This document shows, piece after piece, positions 50,630 to 61,011 of a stretch of 64,000 nucleotides of DNA. The position numbers and the translations under genes are program-made. Source of the stretch: Paenibacillus sp. JDR-2 (lineage in GTDB: Bacteria > Bacillota > Bacilli > Paenibacillales > Paenibacillaceae); contig NC_012914.1 of assembly GCF_000023585.1 (NCBI RefSeq), positions 3,998,001 through 4,062,000 on the forward strand, read 5' to 3'. Numbering within the stretch: the first letter of the stretch is position 1; each line of letters opens with the position of its first letter. The notes beneath the pieces are model-generated. The model was not told the DNA's origin, did no database searches, and was given only the letters and a program-made list of their open reading frames with translations.

Positions 50630-53221
50630 TTATTCGGCCAGTCCGTCCAACTGGCGGGCTGCCGCAAGTGCCTGTGTCCGGGAGGATACGCCAAGCTTGG
50701 CGTAGATCCTGGACAGGTAGACTTTTACCGTACCTTCCTTTAAAGCCAGTTTTGCCGCGATTTGTTTGTTAGGAGCACCTTGTCCCAATAACCGAAGGAT
50801 AAAGGTTTCTTGCTCTGTTAAAGGCTCGATCAACGCCGGTTGTGGTTGAGAAGGATTCTCCAGCTCCGGGATGTATTCCAGCAGCCCCTTCACATAATCA
50901 AGCGATACACGCTGCCAAGCATCTTGATCAGCCTCTCGCAGCCGTTGCTCCGTGTACATCTGCAGCAGCCTTTTCATTGGGATCCCCTCGTCAACAAAGC
51001 TGCGAATATAACCGTTCGTCTCACCGATGACAAGCGCTTCATGAAGAATGTGCATTGCCTCACCGCGATTACCGCGCTGATATTCCGCCAACGACTGTAC
51101 AATACTGATCTCTGTCCGAACAAGAAGGCAATGGTCCTGTTCTAACGAAGATTTGATAAATTCCAATTGCTTCAAAGCTTCGGTTGTTTTCCCTTGCGCG
51201 GTCAGTATTCTGGCATACACGGTATACTCTATCCAACGATTAGACGCCGGTTGAATGCGGTCCGACATGCGTAGTTTGGATATCTCCGATTTGGCTTCCG
51301 CGAGTTTGTCTTCCTTCGCATAAAGATGGGCACGGCTTGCGCGAAGCGGATACAGCCAGTGATACTCGCCTTTTTGGTCCGCCATCTGGATGGCTTCGTC
51401 GATCGCTTCATGCGCTTTCTGAAACTGGCCGTTAGCGGCATGAATGCGTGACAGCGTAATCCGGTTAGGAACAAACAAGCCTGCCGTCTGTCTGGCCCTG
51501 TCGGATTGTTCGAGTTTGCGGACAAGCTGCAGGCTGTCGCTTTGCCTGTTCCATTCATAATAGCCTTCGCTTAGGGCTTGAACGACATACAAATTAATGA
51601 GCGATTGCCCCCATCCGTGCTGCTCCAGTACGGATACGAACCGCTGACCGATCCGTTCGGTATCGGCCGACAAAATGCCCTTCAAGCCAAAGGCCGTCCG
51701 CCTGACGAGCGGCTCAATCATGTTGTAATTAAAGTTGTAGAAGATCGGATCCTCCGGCAGCACCCCTTGAAGCCGGTAGCCGACAAACGAATCCCATTGC
51801 TCGTAACGTCCCGTATAGAAGAGCAGGTTCGATTGGAGAAACAGCATCCCTCCCTGCAACGGCTCAAGCTCAGCCGCGGTCTCGGGCTGTTCGTATCTTT
51901 TCTCCAGCTTCTCAACGGTTTCCGCGGAAAAATGCATCTGTCCCGTTAACATATAAGCAAAAGCCTGATATATCAATAAACTCGCCGGTATCGGAATATG
52001 CTCGGAGACTGCCTGTATGCGTTCAAGCAGCGAAGCAAGCTCGCCTTGTTTCAGCGCATCCGGAATATATTCTTCTAATCTCTCCGCAGCTTCCTTGTAG
52101 TTTTCTCCGGCTATGGCATGGTCGATTGCTTTATCAAGCATCCCTCTGGCAGCAAACGCTTGACTTGCCGCATGATGATATTGCAACCATTGCCCGCTGC
52201 TCCGTGAGCGGAGACGGTTCTTCAAAAATTCGGCAAACAGCGAGTGGTACCGGAACCAGCCGTTATGATTATCCAGCGGAATAACAAACAGATTGAGGGT
52301 ACGAAGCTGCTCCAGCATCTCGCGGCTGTCCGAGCGGTAAAACGCCTGATTGCAGACCTCCGCATCCATTCGCTCGAACACGCTGGTCTGATGCAGGAAG
52401 TCTGTTACGTCTGAAGGCAGCTTGTCGAGCACCTCCTGGAACAAATAAGAAGAAACCTTCTCGTTGCTTCCGTCAAAGCCAGCGATGATTCGGTCAATAT
52501 CCTGCTGAGCCTGAAGCGATATGGAAGCGAGCTGAAGCCCGGCAATCCAACCTTCCGTCTTCTCAAACAGCTTGCGGGTATGCCTTTGCTCCAAATAAAT
52601 CCCTGCCGATCTGCAGAACTCTTGCGTCTCCTCTTGGGTAAAATGAAGCTGCTGCATGCCGATATCCGTCCGTTCTCCTCTCGCCAGCCATTTGGCCGCG
52701 TCAAAGGAAATTTCTCCCCGGCTTGCGATAATAATCCGGTGATGGAAAGGCAAGTATTCTATGAAATAAGACAAGCTGTTATGGATCTCCGCCTGCTCGA
52801 TATGATGATAATCATCCAGCACGAGGGCTATTGGATCATGAGTTGCGGCAAGTTCGTTCAGAAGCGTATCAATGATCGCATTTACCGTTGAGCCCGACAC
52901 AAGTGCTCCGACAGCGGAAAGCGAATCCGCTAAAGAAGATGGACCTGTTTCCATATAGGCATTTAATACATACCGCCAAAATCTCGCTATATCATTATCT
53001 CTTTCATCCAGAGACACCCATGAGGTTTGAATGCGGGCGGATTGTGCCCACTGCGCTATTAAAGTGGACTTTCCGGAGCCCGCCGGAGCGCACACCGTCA
53101 CCATTCGCCCTTGCATCCCTTGCTCCAGCGAATCAAGCAGCCGCTCCCGGATAATCAGATTTTTCTTAACAACAGGAAGCCGTATTTTTGTTTTTAATAG
53201 GATGGGTTCAGAAAATAACAT
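50630..53221 (-). CDS. MalT-type LuxR-family (LAL) ATP-dependent regulator
   Basis: The 863-residue STAND protein has a Walker A motif APAGSGKST (45-53), a Walker B-like IALVLDDYHHIE, a long helical repeat middle (about 330-790) and a C-terminal LuxR helix-turn-helix (about 800-863: LTEQETFILRLLGQGAPNKQIAAKLALKEGTVKVYLSRIYAKLG). As in MalT, an inducer and ATP should drive oligomerisation and activation. I chose the ATG at 53221, directly after AAGGAGA. An in-frame ATG at 53275 would lie upstream of a TATAAT at 53260-53255 and so outside the transcript. The AraC gene follows by 14 bases. Confidence 0.9.
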   Translation of the reverse strand: MLFSEPILLKTKIRLPVVKKNLIIRERLLDSLEQGMQGRMVTVCAPAGSGKSTLIAQWAQSARIQTSWVSLDERDNDIARFWRYVLNAYMETGPSSLADSLSAVGALVSGSTVNAIIDTLLNELAATHDPIALVLDDYHHIEQAEIHNSLSYFIEYLPFHHRIIIASRGEISFDAAKWLARGERTDIGMQQLHFTQEETQEFCRSAGIYLEQRHTRKLFEKTEGWIAGLQLASISLQAQQDIDRIIAGFDGSNEKVSSYLFQEVLDKLPSDVTDFLHQTSVFERMDAEVCNQAFYRSDSREMLEQLRTLNLFVIPLDNHNGWFRYHSLFAEFLKNRLRSRSSGQWLQYHHAASQAFAARGMLDKAIDHAIAGENYKEAAERLEEYIPDALKQGELASLLERIQAVSEHIPIPASLLIYQAFAYMLTGQMHFSAETVEKLEKRYEQPETAAELEPLQGGMLFLQSNLLFYTGRYEQWDSFVGYRLQGVLPEDPIFYNFNYNMIEPLVRRTAFGLKGILSADTERIGQRFVSVLEQHGWGQSLINLYVVQALSEGYYEWNRQSDSLQLVRKLEQSDRARQTAGLFVPNRITLSRIHAANGQFQKAHEAIDEAIQMADQKGEYHWLYPLRASRAHLYAKEDKLAEAKSEISKLRMSDRIQPASNRWIEYTVYARILTAQGKTTEALKQLEFIKSSLEQDHCLLVRTEISIVQSLAEYQRGNRGEAMHILHEALVIGETNGYIRSFVDEGIPMKRLLQMYTEQRLREADQDAWQRVSLDYVKGLLEYIPELENPSQPQPALIEPLTEQETFILRLLGQGAPNKQIAAKLALKEGTVKVYLSRIYAKLGVSSRTQALAAARQLDGLAE

Positions 53222-53254
53222 ACGATCTCCTTCTAAGTCCGACATAACATCTTT

Positions 53255-53260
53255 ATTATA
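53255..53260 (-). promoter_or_regulatory. -10 box of the LAL regulator gene
   Basis: TATAAT on the minus strand, 33 bases before the ATG at 53221. A TTGAGC lies 20 bases farther upstream, too far for an ideal -35. Confidence 0.4.
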
Positions 53261-53319
53261 CTGAAATTTCGACATTTTTTGCTCAAAAATAGTTAGAGAG
53301 ACTGGACGGATTAAACAGA

Positions 53320-53351
53320 AAAAACCATTGCCTTAATCGGCAATGGTTTTT
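53320..53351 (-). terminator. Terminator of the giant surface-protein gene
   Basis: AAAAACCATTGCC (53320-53332) and GGCAATGGTTTTT (53339-53351) form a perfect 13-bp stem just after the stop of the 2185-residue gene. Confidence 0.9.
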
Positions 53352-53361
53352 CGCTCCACTT

Positions 53362-56300
53362 TTAATTTTGATAGTATTCGATCATCCGCAGCAGCAGCAC
53401 TGCTGCCTCTGCTCGTGTAGCCCGACCTGACGGCACGAACTTGCCGTCTCCTCTACCTTGCAAAATACCTGCTTGCTGCAAGGCGGCTACATAGCCGGCA
53501 GACCAAGCCGGAATATCCGAGGCGTCGGAGAACAAATCCTTCACCTTTTCCGGTTCCAGCGGCTTAATCCCCGCCGCTTTGGCCAGCATGGTCACAAGCT
53601 CTGCCCGGGTAACCTGATCGTTTGGCCGGAACGAGCCGTCCGCATAACCATTCACGATTCCGAACTCTTTTGCTCTGGCTATAGCTTCGGCTGCCCAAGC
53701 CGGAATACCGCTTTTATCCGAAAAGTCTAGTTCCGGCGCTGCAGACCCCGATTGATCAATTACCGCGTTCATAAGCATGGTGACGAATTCCGCCCGCGTG
53801 ACTTGTCCTTCAGGCCGGAACGTACCGTCGTTAAAGCCGTGAACGATTCCGCAGCCGTATGCATCCTTTACCGTCCTTTCCGCCCAATGTCCGGACATAT
53901 CGCCGAATTGGGATGTGCCGTCAGCTGCCGGTTTGCATGCGACAAGCTCAAGCCTGCCGGGCTCTTCCGGCTCCACCTGAGGCGGACTGACCGGGTTGTA
54001 TTTTGTGATTTTTACGGTATACGCCTGTACCGTTGTTCCATCCTGAGCGGTAACGCGAACCGTAAAGGTTTGAGTGCCAACTGCCAATTCAATGAATTCG
54101 CCCGCCGGCTCTCCTTTTTCATCCAAAACGTCGACTTTAGCATTCGCATCGCTTGGGACAGCCGTCACTTTCGTTTTCAATACCGAGTACGCAACTCCCG
54201 CCGTATAATTCAACGTTGAGTCCTTGAACGGCTCATTCATTTGGATATCGCTAAGCTTAAGCGTGCTTAAATTCGCATTGCTGGATACGATCTCAAAGCG
54301 ATATTCGGAAGTTAAGCCGCTTTCATTGCCGGCAGCATCCTTTGCTTTTGCTTGAACGATATGCGCTCCAATTGCGAGAGCCCCGCTTGGTACAAAGCTC
54401 CACCTGCCGTCATCGCCGGCCTCCGCATTACCAACGGTCTCGCCATCCAGCTGAATCGTAATTTCAGCGTGTTTCTCCGCTGTTCCGGCAATTTCGGGTT
54501 TTGTCTGGTTTGTCTCTGAACCTTCATCCGGCTTACTGAAAAGCGGAACCGATGGGGCAGTCGTATCAATGACAAAATTCAGCTGTACGGCCTCTTCCTT
54601 CGCATTTCCTGCGGCATCGGCCACTTTGACCTTCACCTGATGGCTGCCGTCACTTAAACCATCCGAGGGAACAAAGGACCATTCACCTTCTTCATTAACT
54701 TGGAAAGGCTCCATTGCAGCTCCGTCCAGCGTTAATCGAATCCATGCTCCCGCCTCCGCATTTCCCCGAATGAGAGGTTTGTCCGTATTGAGCAGCGCCC
54801 CTTCGATTGGAGCCGATACGTCAGCCCATTCGGGAGCGATTGTATCTATTTTAATTGATACTTCATCCGATTGGGGCCCCTTATTCCCTGCTTTATCCGC
54901 AGCCATGGCAGAAATCGAATGCATGCCGTCGGGCAATTCCTCGGCAAGAGTAATCGACCATGCGCCCGATTCGTTGGCTTGACCTTCTGCAGCTTTAACA
55001 CCGTCTACGAAAATAGTAATTGCCGCGTCCGCTTCCGCCGTACCGGAAATGGTCGTTTTGTTCGCCTTCGTAACGGCTCCATCTTTCGGCTCAAGAATAA
55101 CCGGCGCATCCGGAGCCTTGGTGTCTACCGTCCAAGAGACGGAATTTGAGTCCTTGCTGACATTGCCTGCGGAATCCTCGGCAACGGCTTTCGCGATATG
55201 AACCCCATCCTTGAGCGCCTCGGTTATCGGGTAATTCCAAATGCCGTTTTCGCTGGTTTTAATCGTTGTTACGGCTGTATCGCCCAAATAAATCGTAACC
55301 TTCGAGCCCGCCTCTGCTTGTCCTTTAAGCACCGGCTTGCTGCTGCCCGTAATGGCACCGTTTGCCGGGGCTTCAATAATCGGGGCTGCAGGCGCGGTAG
55401 AATCGATAACAAATACCAGTTCAACGGAATCCGCGGAGGCATTGCCCACGGAATCCCGGATCGCAATCGACACATGATGAGTGCCATCCGCTAACGAGGA
55501 CACCGGCTGAACCTTCCATTTCCCTTCACCGTCGGTTATGACTGCCGGCAGCGTTTGATCATCGATTTTAATCGTAACTTCGGATTTTGCTTCGGCAGTG
55601 CCTGAAATTTCCGGTGTGTTATCGCTCGTAACCTCATTGTTCTCCGGCGTCAATACGACAGGCAATACCGGCGGAGTCCGGTCAATGCGAACTGTCGCTT
55701 TCGCGACGGGGCTGCTATTACCCGCTTTGTCGATCGACCTCGCGCTGACCGTGCTCTCTCCTTCCGCCGTAACCGACAGCTCTCCTTCATAGCTCGTCCA
55801 ATCCTTCGCTCCGGCACCCGTAATGCGATATTCGGTACGGTCAAGGCCGGATTCACCGCGATCAGAGCCGGCCGTAATGTTTACCATCACGGCGTTTGCC
55901 GATGTCCATTCCTCCGTATCGGGAACAACCGCCGGAGCCTCTGGTAACGACCGATCGATTTGCACCTTTTCTTCCCGCACCTCTCCGACATTCCCTGCTT
56001 GGTCAATGGTCCTTGCGCTGATCGTCGTAATGCCCTCGGCATCAATGCCAACCGTTTCGGAATAGACCGTCCAATCCTTTGTTACTGCTCCGGATAAACG
56101 GTACTCCGTTCGGTTTACACCCGATCCCCCTTGATCTTCGCCGGGTAAGATCGAGACAATCACCTTATCCGCCGAAACCCAACCGGATTTATCGATGAGT
56201 ATGCCCGGCGCGGTTGGGGCTGTTTTATCCATGAATACGCTTGTGTCCGCAATGTCACTAATGTTTCCTGCCTGATCCACCGTTCTCGCGTGAATCGTTG

Positions 56301-59300
56301 TCCGGCCTTCGGCCGTCACGGTAAATTTTCCGTTATAGGGTTTCCAATCCGCGTCAACTGCTCCTGTCAAGCTATACTCGGTAATGCTTGTGCCGGATAA
56401 AGGATCTGTCCCCGGCGTGATCGTAACGTCAACGCCCGAGTTCGCCCACTTGTCGGCGGAAACCTCTATTTGAGGATGCTCCGGAGCGGTTCGGTCAATC
56501 TGAACGGTCGCTTTGGAAGCTGTTCCCTTGTTGCCCGCTTTATCTACCGTTCTTGCAAAAACCTCGGTTTGACCTTCCACGGTTACGATAACGGGGCCTG
56601 TGTAAGGCTTCCAATCCGAGTTGGCGGCACCGGACAGGCTATACTCCACTTCTTTCACACCGGATCCTCCGTTATCGGTTCCCGCCGTTGCGGTTACCGT
56701 TACACGATCTCCGGCATTCCAACCGGATACGTCGGGAGTCAGCAGCGTTTCACCAGGCGGCGTAAAATCTAGCCCTTGCATGACCTCGGACTCCTCGCTA
56801 ATGTTCCCTGCCTTGTCTACCGTCCTTGCCGTAACCGTCGTTAAGCCTTCGACCGTAAGATGAATCGGTGCCGAATAAGAAGTCCAGCCCAGCGAGGTTG
56901 CACCGGACAGCTTATACTCAACGCGATCGACCGAAGAGGCGTTGTCCGCACCGGCAGTTAGCGTTACGGTAACTTTAGCTCCCGACCAGATCCCGCCTGC
57001 GGGGCTTATGGCCGGAGCTGCGGGCAGAGTCCGGTCCAGCTTCACGTTTCCTGTCGCTACGGGACTTATATTGCCTGCTAAGTCTATCGTTCTTGCGCTT
57101 ATCGTTGTCTGGCCTTCGGCAGCGATGGATATCTGGCCCGTGTAAGTCGTCCAGCCGAGTGTAACGGCACCGTTTAAGCTATACTCCGTGCGCCCGATTC
57201 CTGAACCGCTATCCGCTCCTGCCGTAACGGTGACTTTAACGGAAGCGCCATTCGTCCAGCCCGTCACATCCGGCGCAACGATTGGCGCCGCAGGTTTTGT
57301 TTTGTCCATCTTGACCGTAACCGGAACCGCCATACTCGTATTGCCGGCATTATCGGTTGTTCTTGCTTCAACCGTCGTCTGGCCTTCGGCGCTTATCGAC
57401 AGGACTCCGGTATACGTTATCCAGTCTTTGGTTGTTGCTCCGGACAGCTTGTATTCCGTTTTGCTCACGCCCGATCCGCCCGCATCGGTTCCGGGCGCAA
57501 TCGTTACCGCCGCATCGGGCGAACTCCAATCCGATGCCGAAGCCGTAATGACCGGGGAGGTTGGTTTTGTCTTGTCTATGAATACGACCGTCGTTCGTTC
57601 GGTGCCTATATTGCCCGCCTGATCAACGGTTCTGGCGTGAATGGTTGTCTGGCCTTCCGCACTGATCAGCACAGTACCCGAGTAGGCAGCCCAATCCGCT
57701 ATTGTTGCTCCGCTAAGGCTGAATTCGGTTCGGGCAGCCCCCGAACCGCCGTTATCCGTTCCATCCGTTACCGTAAACGTTACGTTGGAAGCGGACCATG
57801 TGCCGTTTGAAGGAGTTATTATCGGAGAAGAAGGCTTTGTTCGGTCGATTTTTACGACCGTTGCCGAGACCGAGCCGATGTTATTGGCGTTATCCACCGT
57901 TCTGGCGCTTAGCGTGGTCTGTCCTTCCGCACTGATCGTTACCTGTCCGGTATAGGTCGTCCACCCGAGCGTCGCAGCACCGCTAAGACTATACTCGGTC
58001 CTGTTGACGCCTGAGCCTGTATCCGTCCCCCCGGTGACAGCAGCCTTAACGGACGCGGCATTTGTCCAGTTCGCCGTATCCGGCGTTACGACAGGTGCCG
58101 TTGGCTGGGTTTTATCCACCTTTACGGTTACCGTTTTGCTCGTTCCGATATTGCCCGCATGATCAATGGTTCTTGCTTCAACGGTGGTTTGTCCGCTCGC
58201 CCCGATTAAGATCGGACTATTATAGGTCGTCCAATTCACGTTAGAAGCGCCTGTCAGTCTGTATTCGGTCCGATTAACGCCGGAACCTCCCGTATCCGTG
58301 CCATCCAGGATAGCTACCGTAACATCCGTACTGCTCCACGCTCCCGATGCCGGGGTTATTGCGGGGGCTGCTGGCGGCGCTGTATCGATCATAATTACGG
58401 CTGTCCCTTCGCCGCTTATATTGCCGACTTGATCTACTGCCCTCACATGGACTGTCGTCTGCCCTTGCGCGAGAATCGAGAACCCGGCGGTATAGGTTTT
58501 CCAATCTTTGGTAATCGCTTCGGAGAGGCTGTATTCGATCCGGTTTACACCCGAACCTCCCGGATCCGACGATGATGAGAACCAGGCTGATACCCAAGTT
58601 GAACTCCAGCCCGCTGGCGACAGGCTGATTGTTGGCGTTGTCGGCGGCGTCCGGTCGATCTTGACAACCGCAGTGGTTACGGCGCTTATATTCCCGGCAT
58701 TGTCTACCGTTCTCGCGGATATCGTGGTTTGTCCCGATTTCGAGATCCTTACCGGATCGGAACCGTTATACGGGGTCCAGCTTACGGAAGTCGCGCCGGA
58801 CAAACTGTACTCCGTCCGGTTAACTCCGGTTTCCGCATCCGTTCCCGGAACGATGGACACGTCCACATCGGAAGCGCTCCATGCGCTGCCGACTCCCGTT
58901 ATGGTTGGGGCAGACGGCGGGTTAAAATCGAAGGTCAGCTTATATAGTTTTGTATTCAATTCATAGGTCGAATCATTGTATCCCCCAACGACATATACGT
59001 CCGATCCAACCGCCACTAGACTTGCATTTTCCAATTGATCCGGATTCGGGACATCCGATTTCCAAGTATTTGTGGAAGGGTCGTACAGCGCAAAAGTTCT
59101 ATTGCCCATAACTAATACTTTCCCGTTATCGAGAGTCACTTGCGGATGCCTGTAAAAAATATCCCCGCCGTCATAAGGCATCTGAGCAACTTTGGTCCAA
59201 GTGTTTGCTGCGGGATCATAAATATAGGAGTTAAAGGAATAGACATAACCGCTTAGACCGCCGGTAAGCAACACGCGTCCATCCTTCAACGTGCTCTGAG

Positions 59301-59919
59301 CCGCTCCGTAAATTCCTATAGGCAGCGGTGCAGCCTCATTCCATCGATCCGCAGCGGGATTATAGATGTACGCGTTGTTGTACAAGGTGGAGCCCAAGCT
59401 TGGTGAATAAATCTCGTTTGCTCCGCCTACGGCCAACACGCGGCCGTCAAGCAGCGTGCTCTGGGAATGTCCCAGCACCGTATGAGGGAAATTCGCCGCA
59501 TTTGTCCAAGCGTTTGCGGAAGGATTATAAATGCGGACAGCATTGTTATAGACGTAGCCCACGCCATTCATGAACGCATTCCCTCCAATGGCAAGCACGC
59601 TGCCGTTTGGCAGCATGGATTGCGCGTGATAAGCCACCGGCAAAGAAGGCGCATTGGAAGACCAGGTTTGAGTAACCGTATCGAAGACGTACGAGTTCTT
59701 CGAAAAAGAATTGTTTCTTCCGTTTTGTCCCCCGGTTAAGAGAATTTTATTTCCCCCTACCGCACTAGCCATAGCTCCGGAAAGCGGCTCCGGCGGGTTA
59801 AAAGACGATGGCAGCTCTTCGACCGACACAGCGGCAAATGCCTTTTTTTCACCTCCAGTGGGCAAAAATACGAAAGCTATTGCGATAAGCAACAGCATGC
59901 AGCTTAATTTACGAAACAC
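53362..59919 (-). CDS. Giant SLH-anchored surface protein with Kelch repeats and 17 Ig-like repeats
   Basis: The 2185-residue protein has a signal peptide (1 to about 29, ending KKAFA) and a Kelch-type propeller (about 50-335) of about six blades, with motifs such as GRVLAVGGANE and NSYIYDPAANTWTKV. Twelve Ig-like repeats of about 90 residues follow (roughly 345-1415), each with xTEYxLSGAxxxxWxxY, AEGQTTIxARTxDxAGN and xIDKTxPxxP. Five more Ig-like repeats come next (roughly 1415-1870; PEISGTAEA..VTI...DG..W), then a cadherin-like sandwich (LSTLKLSDIQMNEPF...) and three SLH repeats with TRAE motifs. The start is a GTG nine bases after GGAGG. No catalytic domain was seen. It is probably an adhesin or structural stalk. 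Confidence 0.9.
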   Translation of the reverse strand: MFRKLSCMLLLIAIAFVFLPTGGEKKAFAAVSVEELPSSFNPPEPLSGAMASAVGGNKILLTGGQNGRNNSFSKNSYVFDTVTQTWSSNAPSLPVAYHAQSMLPNGSVLAIGGNAFMNGVGYVYNNAVRIYNPSANAWTNAANFPHTVLGHSQSTLLDGRVLAVGGANEIYSPSLGSTLYNNAYIYNPAADRWNEAAPLPIGIYGAAQSTLKDGRVLLTGGLSGYVYSFNSYIYDPAANTWTKVAQMPYDGGDIFYRHPQVTLDNGKVLVMGNRTFALYDPSTNTWKSDVPNPDQLENASLVAVGSDVYVVGGYNDSTYELNTKLYKLTFDFNPPSAPTITGVGSAWSASDVDVSIVPGTDAETGVNRTEYSLSGATSVSWTPYNGSDPVRISKSGQTTISARTVDNAGNISAVTTAVVKIDRTPPTTPTISLSPAGWSSTWVSAWFSSSSDPGGSGVNRIEYSLSEAITKDWKTYTAGFSILAQGQTTVHVRAVDQVGNISGEGTAVIMIDTAPPAAPAITPASGAWSSTDVTVAILDGTDTGGSGVNRTEYRLTGASNVNWTTYNSPILIGASGQTTVEARTIDHAGNIGTSKTVTVKVDKTQPTAPVVTPDTANWTNAASVKAAVTGGTDTGSGVNRTEYSLSGAATLGWTTYTGQVTISAEGQTTLSARTVDNANNIGSVSATVVKIDRTKPSSPIITPSNGTWSASNVTFTVTDGTDNGGSGAARTEFSLSGATIADWAAYSGTVLISAEGQTTIHARTVDQAGNIGTERTTVVFIDKTKPTSPVITASASDWSSPDAAVTIAPGTDAGGSGVSKTEYKLSGATTKDWITYTGVLSISAEGQTTVEARTTDNAGNTSMAVPVTVKMDKTKPAAPIVAPDVTGWTNGASVKVTVTAGADSGSGIGRTEYSLNGAVTLGWTTYTGQISIAAEGQTTISARTIDLAGNISPVATGNVKLDRTLPAAPAISPAGGIWSGAKVTVTLTAGADNASSVDRVEYKLSGATSLGWTSYSAPIHLTVEGLTTVTARTVDKAGNISEESEVMQGLDFTPPGETLLTPDVSGWNAGDRVTVTATAGTDNGGSGVKEVEYSLSGAANSDWKPYTGPVIVTVEGQTEVFARTVDKAGNKGTASKATVQIDRTAPEHPQIEVSADKWANSGVDVTITPGTDPLSGTSITEYSLTGAVDADWKPYNGKFTVTAEGRTTIHARTVDQAGNISDIADTSVFMDKTAPTAPGILIDKSGWVSADKVIVSILPGEDQGGSGVNRTEYRLSGAVTKDWTVYSETVGIDAEGITTISARTIDQAGNVGEVREEKVQIDRSLPEAPAVVPDTEEWTSANAVMVNITAGSDRGESGLDRTEYRITGAGAKDWTSYEGELSVTAEGESTVSARSIDKAGNSSPVAKATVRIDRTPPVLPVVLTPENNEVTSDNTPEISGTAEAKSEVTIKIDDQTLPAVITDGEGKWKVQPVSSLADGTHHVSIAIRDSVGNASADSVELVFVIDSTAPAAPIIEAPANGAITGSSKPVLKGQAEAGSKVTIYLGDTAVTTIKTSENGIWNYPITEALKDGVHIAKAVAEDSAGNVSKDSNSVSWTVDTKAPDAPVILEPKDGAVTKANKTTISGTAEADAAITIFVDGVKAAEGQANESGAWSITLAEELPDGMHSISAMAADKAGNKGPQSDEVSIKIDTIAPEWADVSAPIEGALLNTDKPLIRGNAEAGAWIRLTLDGAAMEPFQVNEEGEWSFVPSDGLSDGSHQVKVKVADAAGNAKEEAVQLNFVIDTTAPSVPLFSKPDEGSETNQTKPEIAGTAEKHAEITIQLDGETVGNAEAGDDGRWSFVPSGALAIGAHIVQAKAKDAAGNESGLTSEYRFEIVSSNANLSTLKLSDIQMNEPFKDSTLNYTAGVAYSVLKTKVTAVPSDANAKVDVLDEKGEPAGEFIELAVGTQTFTVRVTAQDGTTVQAYTVKITKYNPVSPPQVEPEEPGRLELVACKPAADGTSQFGDMSGHWAERTVKDAYGCGIVHGFNDGTFRPEGQVTRAEFVTMLMNAVIDQSGSAAPELDFSDKSGIPAWAAEAIARAKEFGIVNGYADGSFRPNDQVTRAELVTMLAKAAGIKPLEPEKVKDLFSDASDIPAWSAGYVAALQQAGILQGRGDGKFVPSGRATRAEAAVLLLRMIEYYQN
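55660..58925 (-). repeat. Twelve tandem ~270-bp coding repeats
   Basis: This part of the giant gene encodes the twelve ~90-residue Ig-like repeats. The units are similar but diverged in DNA, so it is an old expansion. It is a likely site of copy-number change and of assembly error. Confidence 0.75.
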
Positions 59920-60013
59920 AATCTTCGTCCTCCTCTAACTGAATGAGCAGGACAAGCTTAGCAAATATCATTTTCAGAGCCAATTAACTTTAGTTAACTG
60001 CATCAAATAATTT

Positions 60014-60847
60014 TTATTTCTCCCTTGCCGACTCTCGGAATTGTCCCGGCGTAAGACCGGTTACCTTCTTGAAAAGGTTATGGAACGTCGGCTCGCTCTG
60101 ATAACCTACCAATTCTCCTATTTCCTTCACCGGCCGCCCGGTCATGATCAAGTAGCGCTTTGCAGCTTCCATCCGGCACTGAATCAGAAATTGAATGACA
60201 GAAATGCCCACTTCCTGCTGAAATAAATGGGACAGATAATACTTGCTGACAAAGGTGACTTTAGCAAGCTGTTCCAACGTGATAGGCTGCTGATAGTTTT
60301 CTTCTATGTAACCTCTCGCCTTTATTACAGCTGCTTCCGCAGGCTTAACGATCCTTCGTTCGGTAGATTCACCCGGTACAAGGCGTGCCAAACGCGCAAG
60401 CAGCAATCCAAACAAATGGTTCGCTGCCGCTCTGGATTCCGCCAACCCGGAGTGCAGCTCGGCAAGGCATTCCCGCACTAAACTCGCAGTCTCATCCGTT
60501 TTTTCTCCGAGTTCTATTACAGGAGCTTGATCCGGCCCAAGGAAATAATTTTGAGGGCAGCCCTTCACCTGTAGATCTTTAAAAGCAAAATAAGTAGCCC
60601 TAAAAGGATAATGCGTAGACCATTCCTCATGCCATATTCCCCGGTGGTACAGCAGAACGGTTCCCGGACCAACCTCGTAAGGCTTGCCGTCAACAACAAA
60701 TGTCCCTCTGCCCTCTTCAACCAAAAGCAGCTCGCTGAATGTCTCATGCCGGTGAAGAGGATGCTGAAAAGGGCTTGCTTCATGGCAATTGAATTCGCTG
60801 CCTCCGATCAGCGAAGCCGGACTTAGAACTCGCGAGGACACCCCCAT
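60014..60847 (-). CDS. AraC-family regulator with cupin
   Basis: The 277-residue protein has an N-terminal cupin (HPLHRHETFSELLLVEEGRGTFVVDG, VGPGTVLLYHRGIWHEE) and a C-terminal AraC helix-turn-helix pair with LAKVTFVSKYYLSHLFQQEVG and GYQSEPTFHNLFKKVTGLTPGQFR. The start is the ATG at 60847, after GGAGGGG; a longer in-frame TTG covers that site. It is divergent from the FG-GAP/oxidoreductase operon, which it likely controls. Confidence 0.9.
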   Translation of the reverse strand: MGVSSRVLSPASLIGGSEFNCHEASPFQHPLHRHETFSELLLVEEGRGTFVVDGKPYEVGPGTVLLYHRGIWHEEWSTHYPFRATYFAFKDLQVKGCPQNYFLGPDQAPVIELGEKTDETASLVRECLAELHSGLAESRAAANHLFGLLLARLARLVPGESTERRIVKPAEAAVIKARGYIEENYQQPITLEQLAKVTFVSKYYLSHLFQQEVGISVIQFLIQCRMEAAKRYLIMTGRPVKEIGELVGYQSEPTFHNLFKKVTGLTPGQFRESAREK

Positions 60848-60876
60848 CCTTTCCCCTCCTATTCGCAAGAATGAAT

Positions 60877-60945
60877 AGCCTGTTTCGCAAGATCGCTCAT
60901 TGAGAACAGGCTTAAATTCCGATATTTTCTAGTTAATGATCATTA
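60877..60945. promoter_or_regulatory. Dyads in the AraC / FG-GAP divergent region
   Basis: AGCCTGTT (60877-60884) pairs with AACAGGCT (60905-60912), and TAATGATCATTA (60934-60945) is a perfect 12-bp palindrome. Both lie between divergent start codons, where operators are expected. No convincing promoter was placed. Confidence 0.35.
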
Positions 60946-61011
60946 CTTGAAATATACGTGCTTATCTACTCTCTTTGCAATAAGCAATAGTTATCACTAG
61001 GAGGTATCCTC

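Noticed and set aside
55660..58925. Repetitive DNA in the giant gene considered as a separate repeat element
   Set aside because: The repeats are in frame within one intact coding sequence and match Ig-like domain borders.
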